Shown here: positions 11,001 to 22,557 of the stretch, piece after piece
Layout: the number at the start of each line of letters is the position of its first letter
Position numbering within the stretch: the first letter of the stretch is position 1
Assembly (NCBI RefSeq): GCF_041146795.1
Contig: NC_135174.1
Span: 20,392,878-20,456,877 of the forward strand
Direction of reading: 5' to 3'
Source: Maylandia zebra
Taxonomy: Eukaryota; Chordata; Actinopteri; Cichliformes; Cichlidae
Length of the DNA: 64,000 nucleotides
Notes under the pieces: model-generated
Told to the model about the DNA's origin: nothing
Databases searched by the model: none
The model's input: the letters and a program-made list of their open reading frames with translations, nothing else
Program-made: the position numbers and the translations under genes

Positions 11001-12454
11001 AGCAAAGAGATCAAGAAACATTAATCCTTGTCACTAGTCTTATAATATTAGTGTTATTGTTAGAATATAACTTATCCTTCCTAAAGCCATTTAATTCGTA
11101 GCATGCAGCAAAATAGACGATTACAAAAACTGTTGTCCGCTTAAATAATCTTAAACATTTAGATGGAGATGCTAAATCTTACATCCCTATGTCATATGCA
11201 TATTATTTTCACATATTATTCCATGCATTTCTTCAGCAGATACCCACCTGAAAGGATAACAAGGTTGATGTCATCTTTGGTTGTCTGAAGCTGGTCGGGG
11301 ATACGCAGATTACAGAAAACATATTCCTTTTTCAGCCCGGTGAGTTTCCTACAGAGGAAGTAAATGGTAAAAATATATATTTTTGTTATTCCACTTGAGC
11401 ACAGTGGTACAAGCTGCAAGCAGAATAGTGATAAATTATCATTTTGCCTTTAAACTCCACCAATGCTACCCCCATAGAGGTTATATTAGATCACCATAAG
11501 CTGCTCCATCTCCACTATTATGCTGTTGGGTGCTGTCACAGGTTGTGGACACCAGTGTTAGGGTTGCAGGTTGTAGGCGATGGACAAGAACAATGAGGTG
11601 AAAGACACTGCAATGCTCAGAGTGAAGTGCATGGGCAGAGGATGGATTTCAGTGATGGGTAGGGGAACAGTAATTACAGGCAAAGATTGTTATAAGGGAC
11701 AACTCTACCCAACTTAACCAAAAAAACAAAACAAAGATTATGGGCTTTATTGCCCACAATACTGCTAGCTGGGGGTTTGGTTGATGCATTACCTGTAATG
11801 GTAGGCAGGACCACAGCCACTTTTTCTCAGATGTTACAGAATTATTCTGTCTCTTAAATTTAAAGTATCTTATTTTATTTTATTTCATTGTTTTATGAAC
11901 ACAAATCTTCTATATTGCTACAAAAAAAGGGAAACTATACAAAATAAAATTCCTTTACAGTTTTTAGAATTTCTGATTTGGACTGTATTGCAACTCACTT
12001 CACTTTACTGCCTCAATAAAGCACTCTGTGCTGAAATAAAGTAGAAAAGCACCTCTCCACCACACTCTTACCTAATGGGACCAAGATCTAGTTTAAGGGT
12101 AGACTCTTCCGCTGCTCCTTAGAGTACAGGTGCTACACCTTTAATATGATGCATCAAGAAAAAGACAGATCTGGACTTCAATCATTTCTAAGCCCCATTT
12201 AGGGCCCAGTGACCCCCCCCCAAATAAACTGTGCCCCTGGGGGTTTACCACTGCCAGTGTATCCCTGTACTTTACTTGACACACACTAACTGTACGACTA
12301 AGGTTAGTGCAGGTTTAAGTTGACCTAATACTTACATCACGCTTTGTAAAAAGTCAGGTACTGTCGGTGTCTGCTTTGGGATTTGGCCATGGGCAGCTTC
12401 TGACGCTTTGGAGGTTAGATGGAGCTGACTCAGCAGACTTCCAAGCTGAAACAT
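7804..12454 (-). CDS. Uncharacterised NERD (nuclease-related) domain protein, 5' five exons, 3' end not found
   Basis: Five minus-strand exons (12454-12336, 11348-11248, 10997-10849, 9984-9756, 8024-7804) join with matching phases and canonical GT-AG borders into 273 open codons from an ATG at 12454. Residues about 47-90 fit the NERD domain core: EYVFCNLRIP, then DDINLVILSGHGIF, then CIDVKPWRG. D66, D81 and K83 occupy the positions of the acidic and lysine residues of a PD-(D/E)XK nuclease fold. A following IEQIEDPLKAI segment resembles the helix after the core in NERD proteins. No signal peptide or membrane segment is visible. The protein still lacks a stop after the GHVPQ codons and must have further exons to the left. 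Nuclease activity is inference; no function has been seen here. The domain is mostly known from bacterial, archaeal and plant proteins. A CpG-rich region upstream is the likely promoter. Confidence 0.7.
8101..9640 (+). mobile_element. Tc1-like DNA transposon remnant with a nested repeat
   Basis: It starts with TTAAGTCAGAAGTTTACA, the terminal sequence of a common fish Tc1-like family, and runs through CAATGGAGAAGGAACTCAGTG and GGTGGTAGCATCACTCTCTAGGG (transposase DNA). It resumes after a nested insertion with AACAGTTAACCAAATATTAG and ends near TTGATTGATTCCACCAGAAC. Large internal deletions leave no transposase frame. It lies in the intron between exons 4 and 5 of the NERD-domain gene. Confidence 0.7.
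8773..9385. repeat. Repeat nested in the Tc1 copy, ATCG-palindrome ends
   Basis: It begins GGGCTGTTCGATATAACGAT ATATATCG and ends TTATATCGTTATCGGGACGA, so the two ends are partly inverted copies of each other. The interior (9080-9310) is CpG-rich and unlike its surroundings. It sits inside the Tc1 element and so inserted later. I recognise the ends as a dispersed fish repeat but cannot name the family. Confidence 0.5.
9756..9984 (-). CDS. NERD-domain gene, exon 4
   Basis: Acceptor CTCTTAG, donor GTGAAT, 229 bases. It contains the strand-like segment FFPRIIFLSPDC, then a charged helix (ELDKELRKKREL) and IEDFLKSFKEGY. Reading through the donor stays open only to about 9694. Confidence 0.7.
10849..10997 (-). 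CDS. NERD-domain gene, exon 3 (DVK motif)
   Basis: Acceptor TTGCTAAG, donor GTAAAA, 149 bases. It starts GHGIFCIDVKPWRG, the signature with Asp and Lys spaced D-x-K, and ends IEQIEDPLKAIM. Confidence 0.75.
11248..11348 (-). CDS. NERD-domain gene, exon 2
   Basis: Acceptor CTCTGTAG, donor GTGGGT, 101 bases. It encodes the beta-strand region EYVFCNLRIP and the first conserved Asp (DDINLV) of the NERD core. Confidence 0.7.
12336..12454 (-). CDS. NERD-domain gene, exon 1 (start codon)
   Basis: The ATG at 12454-12452 begins MFQLGSLLSQLHL; 39 codons plus two bases are followed by a GTAAG donor. This start is chosen because the next exon joins in frame and the CpG-rich promoter-like sequence is just upstream. 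Confidence 0.65.
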
Positions 12455-12719
12455 TCTAGTCTTCATTATAAGCACATAAACAAAATGAGAATAAAGAAAA
12501 GCATAAGCATTCCAGTTGTTGGGGTATTTTTACAGAAACAACGCCATTGTAAGGAAATGTAAATGATTTGTCTATATGTAACGGGAGATGTTTCCCTTAA
12601 CTCGTAAACTGGAGACCGAAACCCTTGTTGTCGTAAAAACAGAATGTTTGTGTACACTTTTGTCCCCCTTTCTTTTCTCTTTTTTCAGTCCAATCAAACT
12701 TTTATCACTCCAGCATTTG

Positions 12720-13150
12720 CACTGTTTGCGTTTAACGGCGTGCTCACAGCTACACTCGGTTTAACCGCATTGTTGACGGTCTTTGGACGCTTGAACTTTA
12801 ACGAACCTCAGAGAGGAGAACAAAGAGCGAGAGCAAAGCGGCATGCTGACGCCAAACAAATACGTACAGTTCAGGTATCGCGCTGTTTACGGAGCCTCTG
12901 AAGATGGAAACATCAGAGAATTCAGTTCGACATTTTCCCGACGTTAACGTCAGCCTGCGCGTCTTTTCCCCCCTCTCCACGGTAACCCTATCCAGGACAG
13001 CTATTTCAAAATTTTACCGACTCCCCCTCCTCCCCCTGTCTGGCTGCACTTCCACTGTTCCTGGAAGAAGTAAACAACAGACCACGTGCAAGACCTGCAG
13101 CATCAGATTTCTCCCACGGAGGAGTGACGTCACTCAGCCATCACTGCAGC
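12720..13150 (-). promoter_or_regulatory. CpG-rich putative promoter of the NERD-domain gene
   Basis: CpG density is clearly higher than in the AT-rich flanks. It contains a perfect palindromic CRE (TGACGTCA, 13125-13132) and an E-box CACGTG (13083-13088). It lies 270-700 bases upstream of the gene's ATG on the minus strand. Two plus-strand open frames here (12644-12901, 12904-13206) are read as by-products of high GC, not genes. Confidence 0.45.
13125..13132. promoter_or_regulatory. Palindromic CRE (CREB/ATF site)
   Basis: TGACGTCA, flanked by AG and CT so that the symmetry extends to 12 bases (AGTGACGTCACT). Confidence 0.5.
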
Positions 13151-13159
13151 GTTTGCATG

Positions 13160-14095
13160 ATGATGCATTCAGGGAACCATTACTGTTGCTTTCATCCGCT
13201 GTGTAAATCGCAATAACACTGTGCAAAAGTACAAAGTCGGTACATGAAAAAGCCACACAATGATATGTGTGTGTAAATGTAAACAAGTGTAGGTGCATTT
13301 GGAGACTGACGTAGTGAAAAATGAACATTAGCAGAGTCTAGGAGAGGAAAAATATTAGACCAAGCTCCATCTGCTTCACACACACGGGCAAAACAGCCCC
13401 CCACCCCTCCACGTGACCTAAAGGAGGAACAAATAACCCCCCCCAAAACCAACAAGAGGTAACATTATGCAAGAATCTCGAGGCTGCAGTGACCATACAG
13501 CTTATTCCAGAACTACAGAGGGGGAAGGGGGTCAACTGCCCACCCTGCTGTAGAGCCTTATTTATCCCTCCTTCCCCTATTTTAAGCTTAAGCTCTCCTA
13601 AAAGAAATAGATGACATTTGATTTAGATAAAACAGTAATTTAAGCTCTTTTCCTGCATTTGTTGTCTTTTTTATTCCTTTATTGCTGTATTTGTTTTGTA
13701 TTTATTTGGGGGAAATGTTTTTGTTTTATTTATACCTAAAATATTCGTTTTCTAAGAAGAGATCATGATACAATGAATCGTTTTAAAGTGTTTTTGTGTA
13801 TATATTGTTGATTCCATTTACACATAAGGGATTTTGACATACTTTAATGAAGAGGTATCTGCCACCCTGTGTATACCTCTTCACACTCGTTTGCCCCCCC
13901 ATGTAAAACTTTCTAGATCCACCTGTGACAGTTCTGCAATATCAGACAACTGGCAAGATGTAGATTAAGGTTGATGTAGTATTATTTTCTTTCTAATCAG
14001 AAACCATGTTTCTATTTCACTGTTCATGTGCAGCTTTAAATTTTACATCACGATCATTCTGTTTTCTTTCATAAAATTTCAAAAGGAATAGATAA
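13160..14095. other. Intergenic, nothing recognised
   Basis: AT-rich sequence with C and G runs near 13395-13445 and 13518-13530. No gene or named repeat seen. Confidence 0.4.
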
Positions 14096-14099
14096 TAGA

Positions 14100-14760
14100 A
14101 ATAAATAGTGTTGGGAGGAAAAATATCACTCCATTCCCATGGTATGAAAAACAGCTCGATAACTGGTACCAATTGGACATTCATTGGTCTTCTTTGGCTC
14201 TTGTCTGCCTTTGTTCTGGTATCTGTTGAGGTCCGGGTTCTGATGAGGCCAATCCATGACTGAAACTGCTGTCAGGCATTTTGTAGATGGCATTGCATGA
14301 TGGATCAAAATCTAATCATACTTTTACTTTTCTGCATTCATAATTCCATCAAATGATGAAATGCAGGTCCAAACCATGAAAGAACCTCCACCTACAGCCA
14401 CCTTTACAAATGGCTTACACCGACATGAATTTTAAATTTAGATTCATCGCTTCATAACACCCGCTGCCACTGATTTTCAGTCCAGTTTTTGTATAATTTG
14501 GCACATCTCATCCACTTCCCTTCTTTAAGAATGGCTTCTTGACAGCCATCCTTCCACTAAGACCATTTCTGATGAGGCTTCAGTGAACAGTAAATGGAGC
14601 AACTGAAGGGAATGACTAAAGACTGAAAATGTGTGAAAAAGCAGCAACCCCCCTGCAGAACTATTGCTCAAAACCATGTTAAAAAATACAAGAAAGTCTG
14701 GCTCCTTGGAGGCAAAACATGAAATGTGCGTCAAAACTTTTGCATACACGAATAACCTTG
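14100..14760 (-). mobile_element. Tc1-like transposase remnant
   Basis: On the minus strand the translation includes MDWPHQNPDLN, the segment around the last acidic residue of the Tc1 DDE/D transposase. The DNA matches the same family as the copy at 60.3-60.9 kb (shared CCACTGATTTTCAGTCC and TTCCCTTCTTTAAGAA stretches, and AGAAAGTCTGGCTCCTTG). Stops and frameshifts make it inactive. Confidence 0.65.
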
Positions 14761-14789
14761 ATTTGTCCAGGTAGTAGTGGGCTTTTTTT

Positions 14790-17700
14790 TTTTTACATTA
14801 CACTGTATCTGAGGTCACTGGAACATCTTGGACATGCTGATGAATATGAATGTGCTTTTGGGTTAATGGGTTAATATTCACGCTACCAAGTCCAGACTTC
14901 AAAATAACATAGTGAAGCTGCCTAAAATAGTGTGACTTAACATTTTCAAAGCATACACAGATGACAAATATATGTTCCACGCTGTTTTTTCTTCCTGAAT
15001 TCATAGATCGTCAGCGAGGATTTGCTGGCACATCCAACAGGATTCTCACATCCTGCATGAGCCTACAGAGAGGATATTACAAAAGTGATGAAGAATATTT
15101 AATTCAGCAGTAAATACACAGTGAATATCTCAATGCGGTGATAAACAATATCCGGATAGCACAAAATACTATGAAAGAGCAGATAGCCAAATCAGCTCAT
15201 ATGGGCTCAATGGAAGCCAATAAACAGAGGCACTCTGCCTCTCCTGACCTTCACTTCTGGTTTAGATCGGGGCGATAAAGCAGGCGCAACCTCAATAAAA
15301 CCCGTACAATGGAGTAAAATAAATAGATATTAAATTAAAGCAGAGGCGATACTGGCTGAACCGCCGCAGGAATTTGAGAACAAAAGCTCCTTTGTGAAGT
15401 TTAATATTGTCTACAATCACCACCTTATGATACATTTGCAATCAATTTCATCTCTTGCCTTGATGTATCAACACATATAATCATCTTGTATTGGAACTTG
15501 CAAATGACTTGTGTGTGCGAGAGGAGCCACGTTTAGATATTAAATGTGCTCCGTGCTCCCAGTTTGGCCTTTTCGGTCGGCATTAATATCAAATTCATAA
15601 TCTCTGAGTCTCATCGGTGACTGGCCAAGGGAGGAGTTTATGGTGTCAAATATTGACATGAGTGTGTGTTTGTCTGGCACAAACTTTACACTGATTCATT
15701 CGATGCTCTTTTAGGCTCATCAAATTTTCAAAAAGAAGTATTTTGCAGATAAATTTGAAACTGTTTACAGATACTGCTGCTGCAGAACCTGCACTGTTAT
15801 CTTCTGCCTTTTGTCCTGGACTAAAATATGGGTGCTCTTCAAGTCTATTGCATCCTTGAAGTGGATCCTGAAGCCACCATTGTTAGCGTCAATATAATTT
15901 TCACCTAATGCACCTGAAGAGCTCCACAGCGTGCACGTGAGGAGTTTCGGGTCCCCTTGTGAGGGTAATTAGGCTCAGAGTTCACACTTGGGGGCTACTA
16001 TTGTGTAAAGGGCTTGGTGGCAGTAGTAGAAGGAAACACCATAATCTAAAAAATGCTAGTAGTATGGATTTCATGCATTTACATTGCTAGTATTGTGCTG
16101 CAGTGTACATGAGGTGTCTTGCTCTGCAAAAGGAGGTCATTTTTCACACTGATGACATTTCCATTTTAAATCCTTCATATTAAATACCTCATTTGCAGAA
16201 GTAATGACTGCGCAACATCACTGATGCTCTGCTCACTAATTTTTACTCATTTCCTGTGAATTATTTATATGAGAGATTCTCCATATGCTCTCTGAGGATT
16301 CATGTCCATTCGTTTCACAGAGAATTAGCATTTTACAGTGAAGAGTATAAAGAGCTTAACTGCCCCAATCAAATAGGGTGATTTAAATCCTGTCTAATCA
16401 AGATGTTTAATAGGGGGGGTTGCAGCTGGATGTCTCAAATAAATGGTCTGAAAATATCCTAGGTCCCTGAAACAGACTGGATGCTTGAAAAAAAGTTGTT
16501 TTGGGGGTGCACTGCATAAAAAGGAAACTCAAAATGGACAAATAAAAATGTATTTGATACAATAAATACAGTTAAGCCTGATCTAATAATGAAAATCTGA
16601 ACATCAGCCCCAGGACTGACCCTGGATAAGCTTCTTTGTGACTGGCCTGCTGTTATAATTAGTTGTGCTTTATGAAGAGGTAATTTGTCTGCTAAAGTTT
16701 AATTGTTCAATTATCACTGGATGTGAGAGGATGCCTTGATGCCATTTCATCAGGTTTGAAAATAGTGTTGAACCCCTCATGCCACGTATTGTAATAGTTG
16801 GCAATTACGAAGAGAGCCCTCTACCTAAGTTGAGTGATGCATGCTGGCCCTGCTGAAAAGCCTTTGCTACCTGCCTGCTGCAGTTGTTGGCAGTGAAGAG
16901 TGGGTCCATTCAGGCTCCAGAGCTGAACCAGACAGGCTCTCAGTGCAGAAAAGGACCTCAACCAGCTCCTGATAGACAGCATAAATACCAACTATATAAG
17001 CACTGCTGAGGACTACATGTCAAAACAACATTATCGCAGAGTAAACAAGAGAGGACAAATTGAGCTTTCAGTCTTTTCATAAAAGAAACGCTTGTTCCTT
17101 TTCGTTTTGAAAAGAGGGCGAAATCAGTATGAGCTGAAATAAACTGCCTCGTCCTCAACGTCACGTTTCAACCTGTGAAACACGGCACTGAAACACTGAA
17201 ACTTCTGAATGCGTTTGTTGTTGAGCGCAACTCACCTGCTGATGAAGTACTTTCCAGTTGTTTTCTCGATTTCTCTGGAGAAACAGCAATATAAGAAAAT
17301 GTACAAATGCATTATTATTCTATTTCAAACAAATTTTTCCTCAATGCCCTTATTGTCAGATTCATTATGTTCTATAAGAAAACATTTCATAAAAACTAAA
17401 AAAGACTAAGTAAATTAGGAGGCAATCCCTATTTAAGAAATCCACAGTATCCATAGTATACAGTCTGAAGAAAACAACAAAAATACTAAATCTGTGTGTT
17501 TTTAGGTATCGTTAACAAAGACATTTATCATGTAATTACAGCAATATCGTCAGTTTCAAATGACCTGGGTTGTTGACCAGTGATTATGGTCTTTTCAGGG
17601 GCCCAGATGGAAATCCAGGAGCTCACCCAGCAGCTTTTCAGTATTCTCATTAGTGCTTTAAATTACCATGTGTTACCAATGTGTGATTAGTCCCTATAGC

Positions 17701-18340
17701 ACCAGGGATGACACGGCAGAGAAAAGGTCTACTCTATTAAAGGTGACAACACAAGATGTCTGTGATCAGTTTTTGGGGTTGTGACTAATCCTATTTGTAG
17801 TCAGGGAACCACTAACGTCCAAAATGTTAACACAGTAAAGCTATTTTTCTATAAGGATGTCAGCAGCAGAAATGTTTGCCCTCTCTAACGTATACATAAA
17901 CTAAATGACGCGTGTTTGGTTTCATACTTGACCCTGTGACTCAGAAAAATTAGGAACTATTTTTCTGTCCACATTTGCCAATGCAAATAATCACTTTGCA
18001 TTATCACTGGAACTCTGCTAAGGGGGGAATACATTTAGTTTTCTGTCAGGCTGTCACTACCATTTAGGAAGGTAGTTGGATGCTTTCATCTGTTAACTAA
18101 CAAGGTGAGTAAAAAAAAAAAAGGAAAGCTAAAGCAAATTTTTTTTTACCAAAACAACGACCACAGGGAAGACATAAATTTGTTCTTTGTTTGGAAAATG
18201 CTTTTTACTCATTATTGCATCAGACTCTATTAATGTCTGATACAACATTAGTTTTTGTTCTGAAGAAACACTGTTGTATGTGTTTATTGCCTGTTTACAG
18301 GAGTTATAATTTAATATTTTTTAATATTACCCACAGAGCC
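14790..18340. other. Gene-poor interval
   Basis: Complex sequence, little repeat. The minus strand at 17273-17235 has a possible 39-base exon (listed separately). No other exon is supported. Parts of 15180-15640 and 16820-16960 look non-random and could be conserved non-coding DNA, which cannot be tested here. Confidence 0.3.
17235..17273 (-). other. Possible 39-base microexon
   Basis: The minus strand has a good pyrimidine-rich acceptor (TTGCTGTTTCTCCAG), 39 open bases reading EIEKTTGKYFIS in one frame, and a strong donor (CAG/GTGAGT). The peptide loosely recalls the C-terminal strand of short-chain dehydrogenases (…GKYF…), but no partner exons were found, so chance is likely. Confidence 0.12.
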
Positions 18341-18344
18341 ACAG

Positions 18345-18500
18345 CAACCCCACTCTGGATCTGCAGAAGGACCAGGGAACCTCCTAATCAGAAGGTTGGT
18401 GGTTCGATACCTGTCCGCTGCAGTCTGTGTGCCAAATATTCTTGGGGAAGATGGGCAAGAATGTTAGACAGAAAGCACTTGTGGGGTTTTTTTGTATTTT
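18345..18500 (+). repeat. SINE-like remnant with a pol III B box
   Basis: A fragment of a dispersed fish repeat (AATCAGAAGGTTGGTGG, CAGTCTGTGTGCC). It includes GGTTCGATACC at 18401-18411, a perfect match to the tRNA/pol III B-box consensus GGTTCGANNCC. No complete tRNA fold is present. Confidence 0.45.
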
Positions 18501-18618
18501 TTTTAAGTGATTGTATGAATGAGGCAAGTTGTATAAACTGTGTTATGTACACAGAGTAGAAAATTACTATATAAGGGGGGAAAAGTAAATGTAATCAATT
18601 TGTTATTATCTTTTAGGA

Positions 18619-18620
<2 letters not shown>

Positions 18621-18658
<38 letters not shown>
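18621..18658. repeat. (ATT)n microsatellite
   Basis: About 12.5 perfect copies of ATT. Confidence 0.95.
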
Positions 18659-21437
18659 GAATTCTTACAATACTTTGGAATGTGTCAGGGAATTTTTTTA
18701 AATTAGACTAGAAGAAACATAGCAATTTATACAACATGCATATCTGAATGCCATTATAAATTCTAATGTTTAAAATATTGACAATCATGTTGGCAAAAAC
18801 CAAAAATTAAGGCAATTTCTGTACATTTTATTTTGTTTTAGTTAGTTTTATAAGTACAAAATACTAGTTTTTTTACTTATAGTTTCTTTTGTTGTAAAGC
18901 CTAAAAAAAAGTTGTTTTTAAAAATAATAAATCTGTTTTACCTTTTTCATTTTCTGAAGTGATTTTGTGCACTTATTTAATTACTTATTTAACACACGAA
19001 TCACTTGTTAAACATGTACGAATTCTATGGTAGTTGTATTTCTAAAAATAAAGATCATTCTTTTTCACTACTACAGCCTGTGGTAGTAACATTGAAAGTC
19101 CCTTTAATGAGTGATTTGTTAGACCAGGTACAACAGCAGATATTTTCAGCTCTATCCAAACAGTAAATATCCCTTTCATGTTCCTCCAACATGGCATTCA
19201 CAATCTGAAACAAGGGTACAATTGTGGTTGTCACCAAACAATGACATTTTTTTCTTTCTTTTACTCCCTAAATTCCCCATATCATCTCTACACTGATGCG
19301 CAATTTGTCTGTCATGAAGTCCGGGTCATCGGCCCACTCTGGGCCTATTTCCACTGACAACACTGTTATTAGTGGTAAGCTGAGCCAGTGGCCAATGAAT
19401 CTGCTTACTGTTCACAAGGCCGGGGCTCTTTTCAGCGATTAATTTGATAAATGTATTAATTATGAATCTGGATGACAGTACAATCAGATTGTCAGGCTTC
19501 CAGACTTGGCCTTTGTGATAATTTGGCTTTGAGATTGGGGCTCCTCAGGTTTCAGGAGCTATCATCCCCAGAGCTCAGCCTCTTATCAGCGCCTGACCCA
19601 TTCACTCAGTAATTTCCTGTGTGTTGTAATTAAATGGGGGCTTTCTGATTGCAAGTGACTCTCTTTAAGAGGTCCTTCTTGGGTTTCAGGTGGATGGGAT
19701 GTTCAGTGGACTGGCTGTCTCCTTCGCCCTCTGCAGGACTCAGTAGGCACTAAAATTGCCCAACGTATACAGACGTGTGTACACTTGTTGGCTGTTGTAT
19801 AAGACACTGTTTGTCTAGCTGGTTATATATAGAGTATATAAACTGCTTCGTAACATCACAGTCTAAATACCACAAACTCCAACCACTACTCTCATATTGA
19901 CTTTGCTTTGTGAAACCTGACTTATGGTATAGTTACTGGTGTGCTGGGATCTTATGTCTACTGCTACAAAGTTTAGGAAGTCCTCTGCTGGTTGATGACA
20001 GTAGACCACGGAGGTCCAAGTGGAGATAGATTCTACCAGTCTGTCTCCAGTTGGATACTGTTACAGAACTGGATGATCAGCATCCTGAGCTAAGGCGGGG
20101 CCTGAAGCAGCAGCCTGTCAGTCTAGCCTGAGTTTTTTCAGTGAAACACTTCTTCCTGCTGTATAATTTCTATACTTGTAATTAAAATAATAATAAGATA
20201 AATGGGATGATAAATGCCATTTTAACATTTATGTTTTAAAGTCAAAGCCTAATAATGTATATGACAAATACTTTTGCCCATAAACTGTGGCAAAAGGGCT
20301 ATTTTTGCCCATATCCGAGTTGAATTTGGCTTGTAAAAATTGAACTTCATCAGTGGCGGGGAACACTAACTAGAGAAAGAAGACCAACAACACCACCCAG
20401 GGATTTGTACTCTACAAAATATGAATATAATAAACCTTAATTAAATTACCAGTTGGTAGTAAAAGCACACAGATTCAGCATGGCAGATTCTTTCCTTCAA
20501 CAAAAGAAGGAAACTTAAAATTCCCTAAAACAATAGAAATAGATCAAATGTAAAAATAAGATTAAAATATTACCCTGAATATCATTTTTTCAAGAACTTG
20601 AGTCTGTGGAAATATCCACATTGTTTATGTTTGAAAGTCTCGCGATACACATTAAATTTTAATAACGAGCCATCTTGAGTCCCCTGTAGTAAAACACCTC
20701 CTTCTTTTGGTGACAGAAGGTCTCCCTGCTTCCCCCTTTTCACATTTTCCTTTTTGTTTCACCGAGGCTTACAGCTAAAAATCTTTTTCTTCTTTTTTTC
20801 TTTTTTCATGTGACCAGGGAGCATCATTAATATAGAGAATGGAGCCATTATGGAGGTTGTGGCTCCCTGGGTAGCACTGGGGAAGAGGTGGGACAATGGC
20901 TCCTCAGCATTAATGGCTCCTGTGTGCGCCTGCTATTAATCTCAACAAGGACTGAAGTGGCGTTACAGCAGCTGCAGAAGCAGGACAAACCAGTGCTGAG
21001 ATTAAATGGAGTTAGTCTTGGGTCCTTTACTCTGACCTCTGACATCACCATAGCCGCAATTTACATTTGCTTAACATTACTTTGTGAATAAAATCAAGAA
21101 TATTGCTATGCCTGAAATCCAGTTTTAGCACAAGCATCTTGGCATTTTGGACTGCCTCAAAAAATATGCTTTGGCTGGAAGCCATTTTTATGGGACGCAT
21201 CCTGTTTAGCTTCAGAGATGTCAAATAATTCATGTAACCATGACAAGCTGGGCAAGCAATTTAGAGATTATGTTCAAGGAGTCAGGTACTTTAGCAGAAG
21301 GAATATGACAAAGTGGGTAAAAACAGCACTGACCTTGCTTTGCCACAAGGAGGACCCACTGATTAAATTTTGCTGCAGTCTCATTCATTCCAACAGTTCA
21401 AAAAACCCTTGGAGACTGCTTGTAATACTGCAGAGTT

Positions 21438-21451
21438 TCACTAGATGGCAG
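21438..21451 (+). promoter_or_regulatory. Near-consensus CTCF-type motif
   Basis: TCACTAGATGGCAG matches the CTCF core CCASYAGRKGGCRS at 13 of 14 positions (first base differs). Confidence 0.35.
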
Positions 21452-21549
21452 GAATACATGAGCTAACGAGCGAGATCCTGGCAATTAACTTCCAAGGCAA
21501 TCTCTTTCAGAAGCAAACCACCTGAACAAACAGGACAGGCACACCTTTT

Positions 21550-21880
21550 GCTTTGTAGTTTAACAGCAGTGATCACTGAGCTATGAAGAAGGTTTCTCTG
21601 TAGCATTTTAATTAAATGATAATTAAATGGTCCGGTGCTAAATCCAAGCTACCAGGCTACATCACATTCCTTCATAAACTTAATTAAGCTTGTCCTTCAG
21701 AAATCTGATCAGGTTTCCATCTGCACAGCAGCATATGTGTTAAAGAAAGGCTGGTAAGTTAATGAGACATTAATGGTTATATCACTGTAGCTGCATGCTT
21801 TAAAGGAGACACCAGAAGTTAATTGAAGTCTCGTCAAGCTTGATAAGGTGCCTCAATGCAAACGGAGGGTGGTGGGTATA
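21550..21880. other. Candidate conserved non-coding element
   Basis: Repeat-free sequence with a cluster of homeodomain cores (TTTAATTAAATGATAATTAA, ACTTAATTAAGC, GTTAATGAGACATTAATGG). It looks regulatory, but this is a judgement on composition only. Confidence 0.25.
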
Positions 21881-22557
21881 GACACACATTCATGTAAACA
21901 TGCTTATATGAGATTGTTTTTTTAGCTGATATCTGCTGTCATCCCCTTGTTCTCATGTATTCATGTGCTGGCTAGCTTAAGCTGGAAATAAAAGAATAAT
22001 TATGCATTAGCGTTTCTAATTAGGGCTTCTCTCAACGGTGAATGGACCACTGATGAAATTTTGGGGGGACTTATTAAATTACTGTGAAATCAAATTAGAA
22101 AGGCAAATTAATCCTTGCAATGAATTAGATCAGTGAATGAGAAAATTGACTTTTCAACACAAAGCAGGGATGAGAAGGTGGGATTGGTATAAAGCACAAG
22201 AAGGACTGCAAGCAGCCGAGTTCAGATTACTATCGAGGAGGCATGGCAACAGCTCTTATTTCACTGACCACGCAAGTACCTTATTTACATTTAGGTGGGA
22301 GCAGAGAATCCACAACAAATCCAGGGGAACGAGAAACTGATTCGTCTTTTAATCTGGGGCTACTCCAGAGCACTTCGATTTATTCTCTCACACATAAGTG
22401 CATATGTGACATTGACTCTAGACATGCTCTTGCATACCATCACTTTGCTGGTATTTTCACAGTGACCTCAGAGTAAACCTCATCCAGGTAATATATTATT
22501 TTTGACTTATAGAACTGTTGTTTTAGTATGTTAAATATGAGGATGTATATACTTAAT

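Larger units (their letters stand above)
18670..22555. other. Non-coding interval with the best candidate conserved elements
   Basis: No exon is supported. The minus-strand frame at 19055-19237 has an acceptor-like TTTCAG but no homology I recognise. Repeat-free blocks dense in TAATTA/AATTAA and bHLH-like cores lie at about 19290-19690, 20640-21060 and 21550-21880, and resemble developmental enhancers. Conservation cannot be assessed from one sequence. Confidence 0.3.

Noticed and set aside
12644..13206. Two consecutive plus-strand open frames (85 and 100 codons)
   Set aside because: They lie in the CpG-rich promoter-like region, where stop codons are rare by composition; no homology or splice signals support them.
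18345..18500. Possible tRNA gene because of the perfect B box
   Set aside because: No acceptor stem, anticodon arm or A box; it reads as a dispersed repeat with a pol III-like box.
19055..19237. Minus-strand frame preceded by TTTCAG
   Set aside because: No recognised homology, no matching donor or partner exon.
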